Part shown: positions 1 to 16,538 of the stretch, piece by piece
Numbering within the stretch: position 1 is the stretch's first letter
How the letters are laid out: every line of letters begins with the position of its first letter
Assembly: GCF_000315625.1 (NCBI RefSeq)
Contig: NW_005434669.1
Span: 436,004 to 500,003 of the forward strand
Source of the DNA: Guillardia theta CCMP2712
Taxonomy: Eukaryota > Cryptophyceae > Pyrenomonadales > Geminigeraceae
Direction: 5' to 3'
DNA: 64,000 nt
Notes under the pieces: generated by a model
The model's database searches: none
Told to the model about the DNA's origin: nothing
The model's input: the letters and a program-made list of their open reading frames with translations, nothing else
Program-made: the position numbers and the translations under genes

Positions 1-215
1 CCCGTCCCTCGCCTGATGAGCGGTCTACAAAAAGGGTTGCTGTAACGATGGACTGCCCCATCGTTAGGGCGGGGTAGTCCATCCTTAGGGGTAGGGGTAG
101 TCCATCGTTACATCAACCCCTATGTGGTACAGTGCTTTCATCTAAAATGACCGGGTACTTCTTGATAATTTATCAACCTGATCTACCCTACCCACCTGGT
201 ACTACCCTGCCTTGA
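1..215. repeat. CCCCTACCC/GGGGTAGGG-rich dispersed island
   Basis: The first 215 bases hold repeated words such as GGGGTAGGGGTAGTCCATCG and CTACCCTACCCACCTGGTAC in both orientations. The same kind of sequence recurs near 18640-18960, 24000-24100, 30110-30200, 35310-35450, 46690-46850 and 61460-61690, always between genes. I see no coding signal here. Bases 216-543 hold no recognisable gene apart from the likely promoter and leader of the next one. Confidence 0.5.
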
Positions 216-543
216 ACTGTTTTAGAGGCTATGCAGCATGAGCAGCGATGCAGTTCGAGTAGGGCAGAGCGACCCTGCGATACAGAAGCCCCTAGCTTCC
301 CTTCCTGATCTCCTCCTCCTTGATTGATGCCCGGAAACTTTCTTGATGCCTTCGGCTGAGAATGTTGTGAAGGCTATAGATCATTCTTGCTTGTCCTTTC
401 GTTGAAAGACTTTGTGTGGGCGTCCAATCGCGTGTTGTCGTCAGAGGGGTTAAGATTCATGCAACTGTTGTGAGTGATTACGTGATGCTTCTCTGTCATA
501 TGGCCAGAATGGCTCTGACACACTAAAGGAAGAAGTTTTCAAG

Positions 544-1616
544 ATGATACTTGCGAACTCGACTGAACTTGTTAGTGCAGGTCATTTGCAACGAGGCAGG
601 ATGACGGAGCTGCGAGATATGCGGCATCTCGACTACACTCCAGTACAAGTGTGTGATGACTCAATCAAGATCAAGATCAAGACGCTAGATGATACAAACT
701 CATGGGAGGTGGAGGGAGAAGGGTCGTGGACTGTGAAACAACTCAAAGACCATTTGAAGGAAAACAAAGGACTTGTGAACAAGAAGATCCGTCTCATTCT
801 CTTGGGGAAGATGCTCGAAGACTCGCATACATTGAATTCTTATGGTGTTAAGGACGGGGACTTTTTGCATGCCGCGATTTCTGACGAGCTGCCACAAGCT
901 GAGGTCGGGGTGAACATAGGGAGGGAAAGAAATTCAGATGAAAATGAGCTGCGAGGATTTGATCGCCTTTTGCAAGCAGGGTTTAATCGTACAGAGATTG
1001 AGATTCTACGCATCCAATTTCATTCTCGCCGGGGCCACTTTGGACGACCGCTATCGGAAGCTGAAGCCGTCGAACTGGAGGAGGAATGGCTGGAGCAGAA
1101 CTCGGATGGAGCTTTGATGGCCTACGGCAACAACCGAGATGGTGCCATGTAATGTTGGAGGATTATGCAGATCTGATTTTGGTTCCTTTCGATCGCAGAG
1201 TTTGGAGGTACACGAAGGATGGATAGAGTGATGGAAGAAGTGGCGGAAGGAACGCAAGCAGATATGATGCTTGTAACACTCTTGAGTTTGATGCGTGATC
1301 GTGCCTGATGTAGCACGTGACAGGGGCTAGTAATGGGGTTCATCTTTGGAATCATTATGCTGTTTTGGATCTGGGAGCGAGGCATTCCCCGGCGGCAAAA
1401 GCTCGGTATGCGATGAAACCTTCTGATTGTCAAGTCGTTTGACCCAGGTGTTAGGTATCCTCTGCGGAATCGGTTGCAACCTCACGGTAAGTACCTTGTC
1501 TTTACTTTCCTTTGCCTCCTTGTCTTAGCAATCTTTCCTACTTGCAGATGGGTATGATCCGCTTACAAGCCCGTACGCATGGAGGAAGGGCAGACGGGGC
1601 ACATTCGCACCCATGA
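544..1616 (+). CDS. DSC3/TMUB-like ubiquitin-fold membrane protein (5 exons)
   Basis: Proposed exons are 544-1141, 1199-1272, 1324-1405, 1455-1486 and 1548-1616, each joined in phase at GT...AG borders. Residues about 40-115 form a ubiquitin-like fold (KIKIKTLDD..., KKIRLILLGKMLEDSHTL). It is followed by the motif FDRLLQAGFNRTEIEILR...H, typical of the DUF2407 C-terminal domain of fungal Dsc3. After splicing, a hydrophobic segment (GFIFGIIMLFWIWE) and IPRRQKLGIL follow, again as in Dsc3-type subunits of Golgi/ER ubiquitin ligase (DSC) complexes. The family role, membrane-protein quality control, is inferred. The intron after codon 199 and the last exon are the least certain parts. The unspliced frame stops at 1152 and lacks the membrane segment. 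Confidence 0.7.
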
Positions 1617-1817
1617 GCATATTCATATGATGAGACGAAGTAGTTCGTTGACCTTCTTGTGTACAATTAGTTCACGTCTTTGATCTCAATAGCAATCGGT
1701 GTATCTTGACAGAGATATAGCGTTGTAAGGAATGATGAATTTCTCCTTTCTAAGGCTTTTTCTCCGCACCTTGAATTCGCAAGCGAAACCGCACAAGGAG
1801 TCTATCACGTTCATACA

Positions 1818-2504
1818 TTACAGGGATTTGCAAACCTCTTCAATTTCAGGAGCAGCAATCTTCGACAGATCTTCGTAAGTCTGCTTCTTGAAGTCTACTG
1901 ATCGCTGGACAAGCTCCTCCCATGTCGACCACTTCACCCTCGTGAACTCTGCTGGCTCTCCTATTCCATTCAGATTCACGGGAGGCAACCCATCTGATGG
2001 GTAAAGGAACAAGGTCCAGTGCATTTCCTGCCCACAAAATCCAGCTTTGTGAAGCCAAGATTTTCCGGGCACATCATACTTGTGGGTCTCACATAGTGAC
2101 TTGATCGTCTTGACTGTTGGCTCCCGCAGACCTGTCTCTTCAAAGAGCTCACGTGCAGCTGCCTCTGTAGGGCTCTCCCCTTCCTCAATACCTCCTTGTG
2201 GGAGTTGCCACGCCCCTGCCTTGTCCTTCCGCTCCCCCAACAGCAGCTGCTTCTGCTTGTTGAAAACTATCGCCCCAGCACATGGCCTGTATCTTTTCGT
2301 GCTGTCCTCCATTTTTGCCGACATGAACGCAACACGACTAAACTGACGTTGACGTTGCTGCAGATGTGTTTCTCTGGGAGCACCCAAGTAACTGCAACCA
2401 AAGGAATGAGCTGAGGTAGCACACAACAGCGTGGACACGAGGATACGAGAGGGCGCACTGCGCATCGTGTGGATGGAAGCAGAAGACAAGTGGGTAGGTC
2501 GCAT
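1818..2504 (-). CDS. Nudix hydrolase (RppH-like) with plastid-type presequence
   Basis: A single 228-codon frame. The Nudix box GGIEEGESPTEAAARELFEE followed by TGL fits GX5EX7REUXEEXGU, so a metal-dependent hydrolase of nucleoside diphosphate-linked substrates is expected. The order RPCAGAIVFN...QLPQGGIEEGE resembles bacterial RNA pyrophosphohydrolase/Ap4A hydrolase. Two in-frame ATGs exist, at 2504 and 2465. The second gives a compact signal peptide (SRILVSTLLCATSAHS) followed directly by FGCSYLG, the Phe-first transit peptide of cryptophyte plastid proteins, so plastid or periplastid location is inferred. It is divergent from the subtilase gene at 3073. An RNA 5'-end role is only a suggestion from similarity. 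Confidence 0.85.
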   Translation of the reverse strand: MRPTHLSSASIHTMRSAPSRILVSTLLCATSAHSFGCSYLGAPRETHLQQRQRQFSRVAFMSAKMEDSTKRYRPCAGAIVFNKQKQLLLGERKDKAGAWQLPQGGIEEGESPTEAAARELFEETGLREPTVKTIKSLCETHKYDVPGKSWLHKAGFCGQEMHWTLFLYPSDGLPPVNLNGIGEPAEFTRVKWSTWEELVQRSVDFKKQTYEDLSKIAAPEIEEVCKSL

Positions 2505-3072
2505 TCAGCAGTCTGAGGAAGGGAAGCGTTAGCATAGTGATGATTGTGGAAACGAAGATCATTGCTGCATTAGCAGGTGATTGAGATTGATTCTTGACAA
2601 ATACGAAACAACAAACAGGAGTGTGGAATGACAGGAGTTTGAAGTTGTTTTGAGCAGCAAAGGACGAGGAGATAGGAAGAGATGAATGAAGAGAAGGCAG
2701 CAGGAAGGGATGGAGAGCATGGATTGAGGACCCGACGGCAGCAGCAGCAGTAGGAAACTTGAGCGAGAAGTTGATTTATACGGGGGAGGTGATTTGTAAC
2801 TACTAAATAATATTGTATATTTGTATGAAAATGTGAAATTCAGTACAATTTTCTGTACAATCAGTTGTAATTGTACTATGAAAATCTACAATATCTGCAG
2901 TAGGTGGATAAAATTGTCTGAGGCGGGGTGAAAGGAAAGCGGGCATGCTGGCAAGCGCGAGGGTTGATAGGGCATTGCGCGGCTCTGGGCGATGATGGAG
3001 AGAGGAGAGGAACTACTCGTCATGCAACATGGCGAAAACATGAGAAGATCAAACCCTGTATGACCGGAAGCG
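2505..3072. promoter_or_regulatory. Shared intergenic region of divergent genes
   Basis: A 568-base gap lies between the Nudix gene (minus) and the subtilase gene (plus). It includes an AT-rich stretch around 2800-2890 with repeated TTGTA words. It must hold both promoters, but I can point to no defined element. Confidence 0.3.
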
Positions 3073-9933
<6,861 letters not shown>

Positions 9934-10245
9934 GAAGAGAATGAAGGAGAGGGGAGGGAGGGAGGGAGGGGAAGTGGCAGGAGGAGGGGGAAAGTACGAA
10001 GGGGAGGAGAGGGGGGGGGGGGGGGCGGATCATTTTGAAGTTGCGGGAGGCGTCGGCAGGGCGCGCAAGGAGATCGTCTTGGTTGCTTATCGATCTGTTT
10101 TGACAGTCCGGCGTCGATTCTGAGAGAGAAGGAAGGAGGGGACGGAGAGGCGTGAGATAGGGAAGGTGTAGATGAGAAGAGGAACGCAAACAATTCTTCT
10201 TTTAGAAATAAAACACAAACTTGATGAAATTCTCTCAAGTTATCC
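9934..10245. other. Intergenic region between convergent genes
   Basis: It separates the 3' ends of the subtilase (plus) and the MFS transporter (minus). It is G-rich, with (GGGA)-like runs and a poly-G run at about 10011-10025. No gene is seen. Confidence 0.5.
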
Positions 10246-11953
10246 TCAAGCAACCTCCTCCACCTCCCCAGCCTCCACCAGAGCTTGCAGGAGGGGATCT
10301 TGCACGTCCTCTGACGCTCCCGCCTTCCTCCCTCCCTGCCCTCCAGACTTTTCTCCTCTGCCCTCCATCTCAGACTCGCAGGGGACGAGAGGGAGGAGGG
10401 GGAAATAGCACAGGCCACCGGCCAGCTGCATCATCGCTGTAATGAGAAACGTGATGGTGTAGTCGCCAGAGCTTGCATCGGTGAGAATCCCTCCGAACAC
10501 AGCACTGCCGCACCAGCCAAACTGCATGAGGGAGGACAGGCTCTTCCAGCGGGCTCTGGTCTCCTTGCTCACCCAATCCATCTGGATGCTCTCCTCCAGC
10601 GGGTAGGTGCTGTTGTTGGCTGCCGTCCTGATGAGGTAGATGGGGATCATCACCATCCACGAGTGCCGCTGTTCCTTCAAGACGATCATGAGTAGGAGGA
10701 ACGAGACGCCGACGGCTCGAGCTGCTATCATGATCTGCACCCTCCCGAACCTCCTTGACAGGAACTGAGCGAAAGTGGAGAAGATGGCGATGAGGATAGG
10801 AACCGAGACATAGATCCCCTGGACCTGAGCAGGAGAGAGTCCGACGCCGTGCTCCTTGCTCTTAAAGAAGAGGGGGAAGAACTTGATAGTCATACCGGAA
10901 GCCAGCGCGACCTGCCCAACACGGTCAGAGGAGAGGCGTCAGCAAACTTGACGGACCAGGAGGTCGGAGACGAAGAGGATGTAAGGGATTGATGCGCGAG
11001 TGAGACAGCCGCAAGATCGGACCTCCTGCTTCTCACTGTCCTCGACGGGAGTTTCGAGCTCAGTGTTATTTGTTTCAATTTCTCCTTGACCTCCACCAGC
11101 ACCAGCACCAGCACCAGCACCAGCACCAGCACCTGCACTAGCACCAGCACTAGCACCCGCTTCTCCTCCTCCTCCTCCTCCTCCTGCTCTGTTTTGAGCT
11201 GCATCCTCTGATGGCCGGAACAACATCAGCAAGAATCCGACTGGAATCTCAAGCAGGACGCCGGCCAGGAGGACTCGTCGAAGTTCATCCTGCGTCCACT
11301 GATCGCTCCCCCAGACCTTGAACAGGACGATGCTCGTCGCTGGGCCTACGGAGGAGGGGATGAGGTAGGAGAGGAACTGATAGTTGTACCACGTGCTCCT
11401 CTTTCCATCAGGCACGCAATCAGCAAAGAGAGCTTGCACGGGACCTGTGAACACTCCATTGGCGAACCCCCAGACGATGGCCGAGAAGAGGAGGAGCTGG
11501 TACTCTTTTTCTGCCGTGACTGCGTTGCCCGGCCAGACGGCGTACACAGTCAAGGAGATGGCCGCAAGGTACGCCAGCCCTCCCACAGCGATGATGCGAT
11601 GCCTGGGAGTCTTGTCGGCTATCCACCCCACAGGAAGCGCGAACGCCAAGGTTGAGGCTCCCAGCACAGCCTCCACCACACCCTGCCATGCCGTGTCAGA
11701 AATTCGTTTTTGAGCTTCGGTTCTGTTCATGCAAAGATGTAGGTATTTGGGCATTTTGGATCGTGCTTCACTTACAACTTTGGTGTTGGAAGAGTTTGAT
11801 ATAACGTACAGGTAACCAGCGAATATGGTCCCGTTCCATATCGAGTCCGCTAAACCAGCAATGCTCGAAATAACCTGCAGAAAAGCGCCGATCAGAAGGC
11901 ATGGGGAGGAACAGGAGCAGCGTCACCAGGCAGAGAACCACGTTATGGTTCAT
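10246..11953 (-). CDS. Major facilitator superfamily transporter (multi-exon)
   Basis: Joined exons give a polytopic protein. The first helix (GLADSIWNGTIFAGYLYVIS) comes from the exon ending near 11775. An in-phase junction leads to NRTEAQKRISDTAWQGVVEA and the MFS loop signature GWIADKTPRHRI. A 36-nt intron (10912-10947) joins SDLLVRQ to VALASGMTIKF. Further helices follow. The cytoplasmic central loop carries a Gly/Ala-rich hexanucleotide repeat (11096-11170 region), a low-complexity linker between the two six-helix halves. Substrate cannot be told from sequence. The ATG at 11953 is the best start I see, but an extra upstream exon is possible. Confidence 0.8.
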
Positions 11954-13738
11954 GTCCGCTTCCTGCTGTCCTGCGGGGGAGGAATATGAACAGTTGGGAT
12001 GGACCGAGTTATGAGGAAATGAGAACCTGTTCACCCAGCTGGTGCCTTGCTCAGAGCATACTTCACCTCGAGCAGGTCTCGACTCTCGTCCTTACCCACC
12101 TCTCCCTTCCACCTCAGCGCCCTCACTCCCTCCCCCACGTACGCTCCAGACGCTCCATCAAGCGGCGGGAAATCTTCCAAGCCTGCCTCAGGGCTCGGGA
12201 GATTGGCGCTCGGCCCCGGGGGGGGGTCGGCCCGGACCGAAATCGAGTCACTGGCTGCGGTCACAGTGATCCTCGTACCTCCATTTACTCAAAGTTAAGT
12301 TAAAAATCAGTACGAGGACAATCAGGAGAGACGAGGAGGCTTGAACCTGACACTAGTACGTGTCGAACTGGCCACACGGCTAGAAGAGAAAAGACAGCGA
12401 GAACCAAACCTAATCCTGCCAACTGCTGTCCCCCAAACTTAACTGATTGTACATGTCACCCCCTAGCAACTCCGAAATTTGCATCTGTTGACCGTCTGAC
12501 ACTTCAACAGTGAGGCTCCACCCCAACCGCCGAGCTTCCGCATCCAGTCGTATTTTGCTGCGGTGCAGGGGAGACGGCGAAAAGATGCGATTTCGTGAGC
12601 CTGTCTGATTCTGAGTCTTACGACCCGAACCTGCGCCGCCGCGAGAAGTAGTGATCTCGAAGAAACGAGGGTGTTGACGGATATGGTCACGGCTACAATA
12701 CTGTCAGCATCTCTCGAGTCCCTGTGGTCGGTCCGAGGGACGGCGTAAGGAATAAAAAACATGGAAGCTGGGGTGGAGATGAGGGCCGCACTGCGGCAAC
12801 AATGGTGGGGTGGGGTTTCAATCAGGGGGTGAAAATATCAGGGGCTAACATTTTCGATGCCTTCTTGGCGTCTCTTCCGTGAATTCAAGGGACTGGATCA
12901 TGCGGTATTTACTACAGGTGAGAAGTTTCACTTTCAGGACGAGGAGATACCGTGACCCGGACCGCGAGCAGGCCTGACGCTATCATGAACACAAAGGGTG
13001 TGACATCGAGTCGTCTCGCCTGAGCTGACTTACTAACTAAAACTTGCGACTGCGGGCTGTACCATTGCTGCAAAGTGCGGCACGCTTGGCTGACTCCTGT
13101 CACGATATTATGCGCCTCTGTAAGCTCCTGGAGATGCGTGACGCTCACCATATCCAGGCGCATCTTATTTAAAACTACTGTTATAGACAGGGAAGCCTTG
13201 CGATCTCTACAAGTAACCTGCCAGGTGCATGGGGCAACCGGTGACGTAACTACCCACCACCCCAGAGTCTCCATTGTTTCGCCCATTGAATCGGTGAGAT
13301 AATATCACCCTACCCTCCGACTTGTTGAACATGGACGGTCTGCGTTTCCCTGATTGTATCACGAAACCGACTTTCTGCTGACACACGTGTCTATCACTAT
13401 GACGTAACCATTACCGGAATTCATGGAAAAGAATTGTTTTCGGAATGAAAGGGAAGCTCTCGTGTGGTAAAGGTTCCAACGATGGATGACGAAAAGATGT
13501 AGTTTCGAGAATTAAAAGTTGTCAGCAGATCCGCGGTGAGACTACTTTCCTCTGGCTAAGCAGGACTCTAGTTCACCAACCCTCCCACACGATCGTTGCC
13601 ACGAGCAAACCTGAGCTGCTTCTAGTGCTGTCAGCCCTTTCTCCATATCTTCTCTCGAGACATCCATACACTCCTCTAATACTTCGTTCGCCTCCTGTGT
13701 AACTGTACTTGATTTGTGAACTTTGTCCTAGCGTCAAA
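11954..13738. other. Gene-poor region
   Basis: No gene is supported. Open frames exist on both strands (for example 12912-13286, minus) but none shows family motifs or consistent splice phase. It contains a G/C-rich patch near 12200-12240 and one copy of the AT-rich tail repeat. Confidence 0.4.
12290..12334 (+). repeat. AT-rich tail repeat, copy A
   Basis: It begins TTTACTCAAAGTTAAGTTAA and continues to AATCAGTACGAGGACAATCA, then GGAG. It is identical over about 45 bases to 51932-51976 and close to 15662-15706. It sits just after a G/C-rich patch, as the other copies do. Confidence 0.85.
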
Positions 13739-14458
13739 ATGTCGTCTATGTTGCTCAATCATTCCTCTATGTCCTATCGTGGAGGCGGGGACCGGGAAGT
13801 TCATCTTTTCCCCCGAAGAAAAGTTGGACAACAAGTCATTCCGCACAAGGGAAGACGACCTCTCGTGATCGATTTCTCGGTCCTACAATCCCTCTTCGAT
13901 ATTCCACAACTGCAAGCCAGCAAGCGACTCGGCATCTCCCTGACCGCGATGAAGCAGCTCTGCAGAAAGCTTGGCGTGAGCAGGTGGCCATATCAGAAAC
14001 CCGGGAAAAAGGGGAAAACAATCAGGAGAAAAAGCCAACAGCTGAGCCCTGCAGCATTGGGCGAGACCAACTCACTACCGGTTGCTGAACAGCCCGTGCA
14101 AAGTTTGGTGAGCAAGATTGAGAACGGCAGTGCAGCACAACAAAATGAGTCTCTGACCCCAGAGGTTGAAATCAAGAAGGACGAGGAGACACTGCCCACA
14201 ATGCAGGAGGACAACATTGCTTGCATGCTGGGCGTCAACTCAGTGGACGATTCAGCCGACGACGATGATTCGAACTACCTCTCATCATCGTCCTTGTCCG
14301 AATACGAGAACGATGTTCTGCCGCAAATGGAAATACGTCCTGATCAACTGGCCTGTGCGGAGTGCTTGCCTCTCGAACCGGATTGGATCGCATGGTACAT
14401 GGCTCATGATGGCAACGTTTCGATTTATCCGCCATTCGAAGCTTTCTGTGGACTGTGA
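13739..14458 (+). CDS. RWP-RK domain transcription factor
   Basis: A 239-residue protein from the ATG at 13739. Residues about 45-90 match an RWP-RK domain: IDFSVLQSLFDIPQLQASKR, then LGISLTAMKQLCRKLGVSRW and PYQKPGKK, where RWPYQK stands for the RWP-RK core. Basic residues follow (GKTIRRKS). The rest is acidic and Ser-rich (DDSADDDDSNYLSSSSLSEY) with a conserved-looking C-terminal patch (CAECLPLEPDWIAWYM). Such factors in plants and algae control nitrogen response and gamete fate, and which applies here is unknown. Single exon. Confidence 0.85.
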   Translation: MSSMLLNHSSMSYRGGGDREVHLFPRRKVGQQVIPHKGRRPLVIDFSVLQSLFDIPQLQASKRLGISLTAMKQLCRKLGVSRWPYQKPGKKGKTIRRKSQQLSPAALGETNSLPVAEQPVQSLVSKIENGSAAQQNESLTPEVEIKKDEETLPTMQEDNIACMLGVNSVDDSADDDDSNYLSSSSLSEYENDVLPQMEIRPDQLACAECLPLEPDWIAWYMAHDGNVSIYPPFEAFCGL

Positions 14459-14801
14459 ATTGGAAAGCAACATTGTTGTATCTTTTTCCGGTTAGGCCGT
14501 GGCCTGACATTGTAGAATTGCCCTCTTGCAAACATCGACTCTGTTTTTTTTTTTTGTTGTCTTCATAAAAAGTATGAATTGTACATTGCTACATTTTGAG
14601 ATTCTGATCAACCAACCCATCATCCTTTGCAAGGATGAGAAATTGCTTTTCCAGGAAAAAAAGCCGATGAAGCTAGCTTTGAGAATTCTTTAAAATTTAG
14701 ATCGTATCTATGATTACAATTTATCAGAATCATAACAAGGGACGTCGATGTTTCCATCCTCTCGATTCGTCCTTTTTCATCCACCTTCCTTTGTCATCCA
14801 A
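14459..14801. other. Intergenic region of convergent genes
   Basis: AT-rich, with a T-run at 14545-14555 (3' end of the RWP-RK gene). No gene is seen. Confidence 0.5.
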
Positions 14802-15361
14802 CTAGCATTTATCCTTCTGTATATGGAAAACATTCTGACAATAGTCAATGTTCTCATTGTTTCGGATACAAGTGAGGTAATTGTTCCTCAGACTGCTGAA
14901 ACAAACTTCTTTCCCTTGCCAATTCGGATCTTGGCAATCATTCTCAACACAATCGATGAAAAGATAAAAGCATGGTTGCGAATCCCGGCCAAGTACTTGC
15001 CCACAAGTACTGTAGTCACCTCTACATGTATCTTTGCAAAACCTTGTTGAAAGAACAGACATGGGTGAATACGCCAATGCTATCTCCTGTGGATTCACTT
15101 GCATCTCAGGTTGCAGAAACTGGCCCGCAGCGTCACTGGCATGACAATGCGCACAGAAATCAGAAACCTTTCGATATAAGAGAGTGTTTGATTTCAAAAC
15201 ACTGTTGCTGTGTCTTCCCGAACGGCTGATTACAATCAATGCAAACAGCATGGTTGTCGCAAACAGCGCTCCAAGAAACCTGCAAGAGGATTAGTTCCGC
15301 AGATGACGTACAGCACAAAACATAAGGAAATAACCACAGTCAGTCACCTTTCCATTTTCAT
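14802..15361 (-). CDS. Secreted cysteine-rich protein, unrecognised (2 exons)
   Basis: Exon 1 is a 14-nt micro-exon (15348-15361, ATGAAAATGGAAAG) joined in phase across a GTGACT...TTGCAG intron to exon 2 (14802-15279). The join creates a signal peptide: MKMERFLGALFATTMLFALI. The mature part has about 13 cysteines (FCAHCHASD, CKDTCRGDYSTCG, CFYLFIDCVENDCQD, NYLTC, DYCQNVF). A partly similar Cys-rich product is encoded at the right end of the window. I do not recognise the family. Extracellular or lumenal location is inferred from the signal peptide. Confidence 0.6.
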
Positions 15362-15661
15362 AAATGCAGTGCGAATGCATGACAGTGATACACAAAAACG
15401 ATTTCTCCCATCTCTCATCCCTGGCTACCAATCAAATCTACTCGTTCATGAAGGTCTGGATGCATTACCCAGCCACTTGTATCCTGCCGCTCATTACCTC
15501 GAACAAAACAGCAAGGCACATGGGTGAACATGCCTAGAAACAATTGATCTTGTCTTTGGTGTTCGGTTGTATAGCACATTTGCACGCTTTTGTCCCATGC
15601 TTACCGCCATTGAAGAGCCATTTCGAGGAGTGGATTCTAGCCAAAAATCAGTCATCTTTTA

Positions 15662-15752
15662 CCTTACTCAAAGTTAAGTTAAAAATCAGTACGAGAACGA
15701 TCAGAAGACTGTACAACCTCTTTTACTCAACTTGAAGTTAAGTTAAATTAAA
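15662..15752 (+). repeat. AT-rich tail repeat, copy B, with partial second copy
   Basis: ACTCAAAGTTAAGTTAAAAA starts at about 15665, followed by CAGTACGAGAACGATCAG. A second degenerate unit (TTTTACTCAACTTGAAGTTA) starts at 15721. Confidence 0.8.
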
Positions 15753-15829
15753 TGGCCCAGTCACCGTGAGTGGAGTCGGAACCTGCCCTGTGAATGACTG
15801 GACAGGAATGTGTAGACACTGCGGCTGGA

Positions 15830-16319
15830 ATAGTTTGTTGAAGATAGACCGGGTTCACGGTTGGCAGCCGCCACTACCGTGTACGGTACGGTCCGTCTGG
15901 ATCCGAGCATGGCAGGATTATTCCAGACTGTCACCAGGTTGCGACAGTTTGAAGAAATTGTCCATCATCCATCGGGATAACACCTCTTCTCCGACTAACT
16001 GAAAGGAGCCTGATTTCACAGTCAGAGTCACCGCCTCGTCAAGTTCCAGCCTGGGTAAAGACAATGCCCCGAAGGCCTCTCGCAGCGCTCACCGTCATCA
16101 CAGCCCAATCCATCATGCACCTCAAATTTTCTTGCAAGGGCAGAAAAGTCTGCGCGCCGCAGGCTGCGATCCATGGAAACCTTGGCAGGTCCTGTCAGCT
16201 CTTGAAGAGGGGTGTAGAGCTACACGCCTTGTCGCCATGGAAGAAAACATCGTTGATCCGATCTCCATAGCTGTTGATTCAACGCAATACAAGGTTGTAA
16301 TCAGCGAAGCAGGACTATG
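15830..16319 (+). CDS. Possible gene remnant or short spliced gene, unrecognised
   Basis: Two stretches read like coding exons: about 15830-15983 (FVEDRPGSRLAAATTVYGTV, RLDPSMAGLFQTVTRLRQFE) and 16021-16319 (ending MEENIVDPISIAVDSTQYKV, VISEAGL, stop). I could not find a donor that joins them in phase, and the opposite strand is also partly open. It may be a decayed or mis-modelled gene. Confidence 0.25.
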
Positions 16320-16538
16320 AAAGTTGATCTGCATACCTCAACAGTGTTTGGAGAATAGTTATCACGGGAATAGTTTTACAATCGATGAGAGCGAGTGAAC
16401 GAAGTTCTGCGATGTTCGGGTTACAATGCGATAGAAAACAAAGGGGAGCGAATTACCTGAACATTTCATGATCATCTCAAAAAATACTTCTTCCTGTAGA
16501 TGAATACTATGCTGCGATTCATTCAATAAGGCCTAAGC

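Noticed and set aside
11714-11754. MPKYLHLCM as the start of the MFS transporter
   Set aside because: These codons fall between a GTAAGT donor and a GAACAG acceptor. Upstream exons supply the first membrane helix.
12331-12400. Possible tRNA or tRNA-derived SINE on the minus strand (GGTTCAAGCC resembles a B box, TGGCCAG an A box)
   Set aside because: The T arm does not pair and no acceptor stem forms, so box-like words alone are not enough.
12912-13286. 124-codon minus-strand frame beginning MGETMETLGWWVV
   Set aside because: No family motif, the opposite strand is open too, and no phase-consistent exon partners were found.
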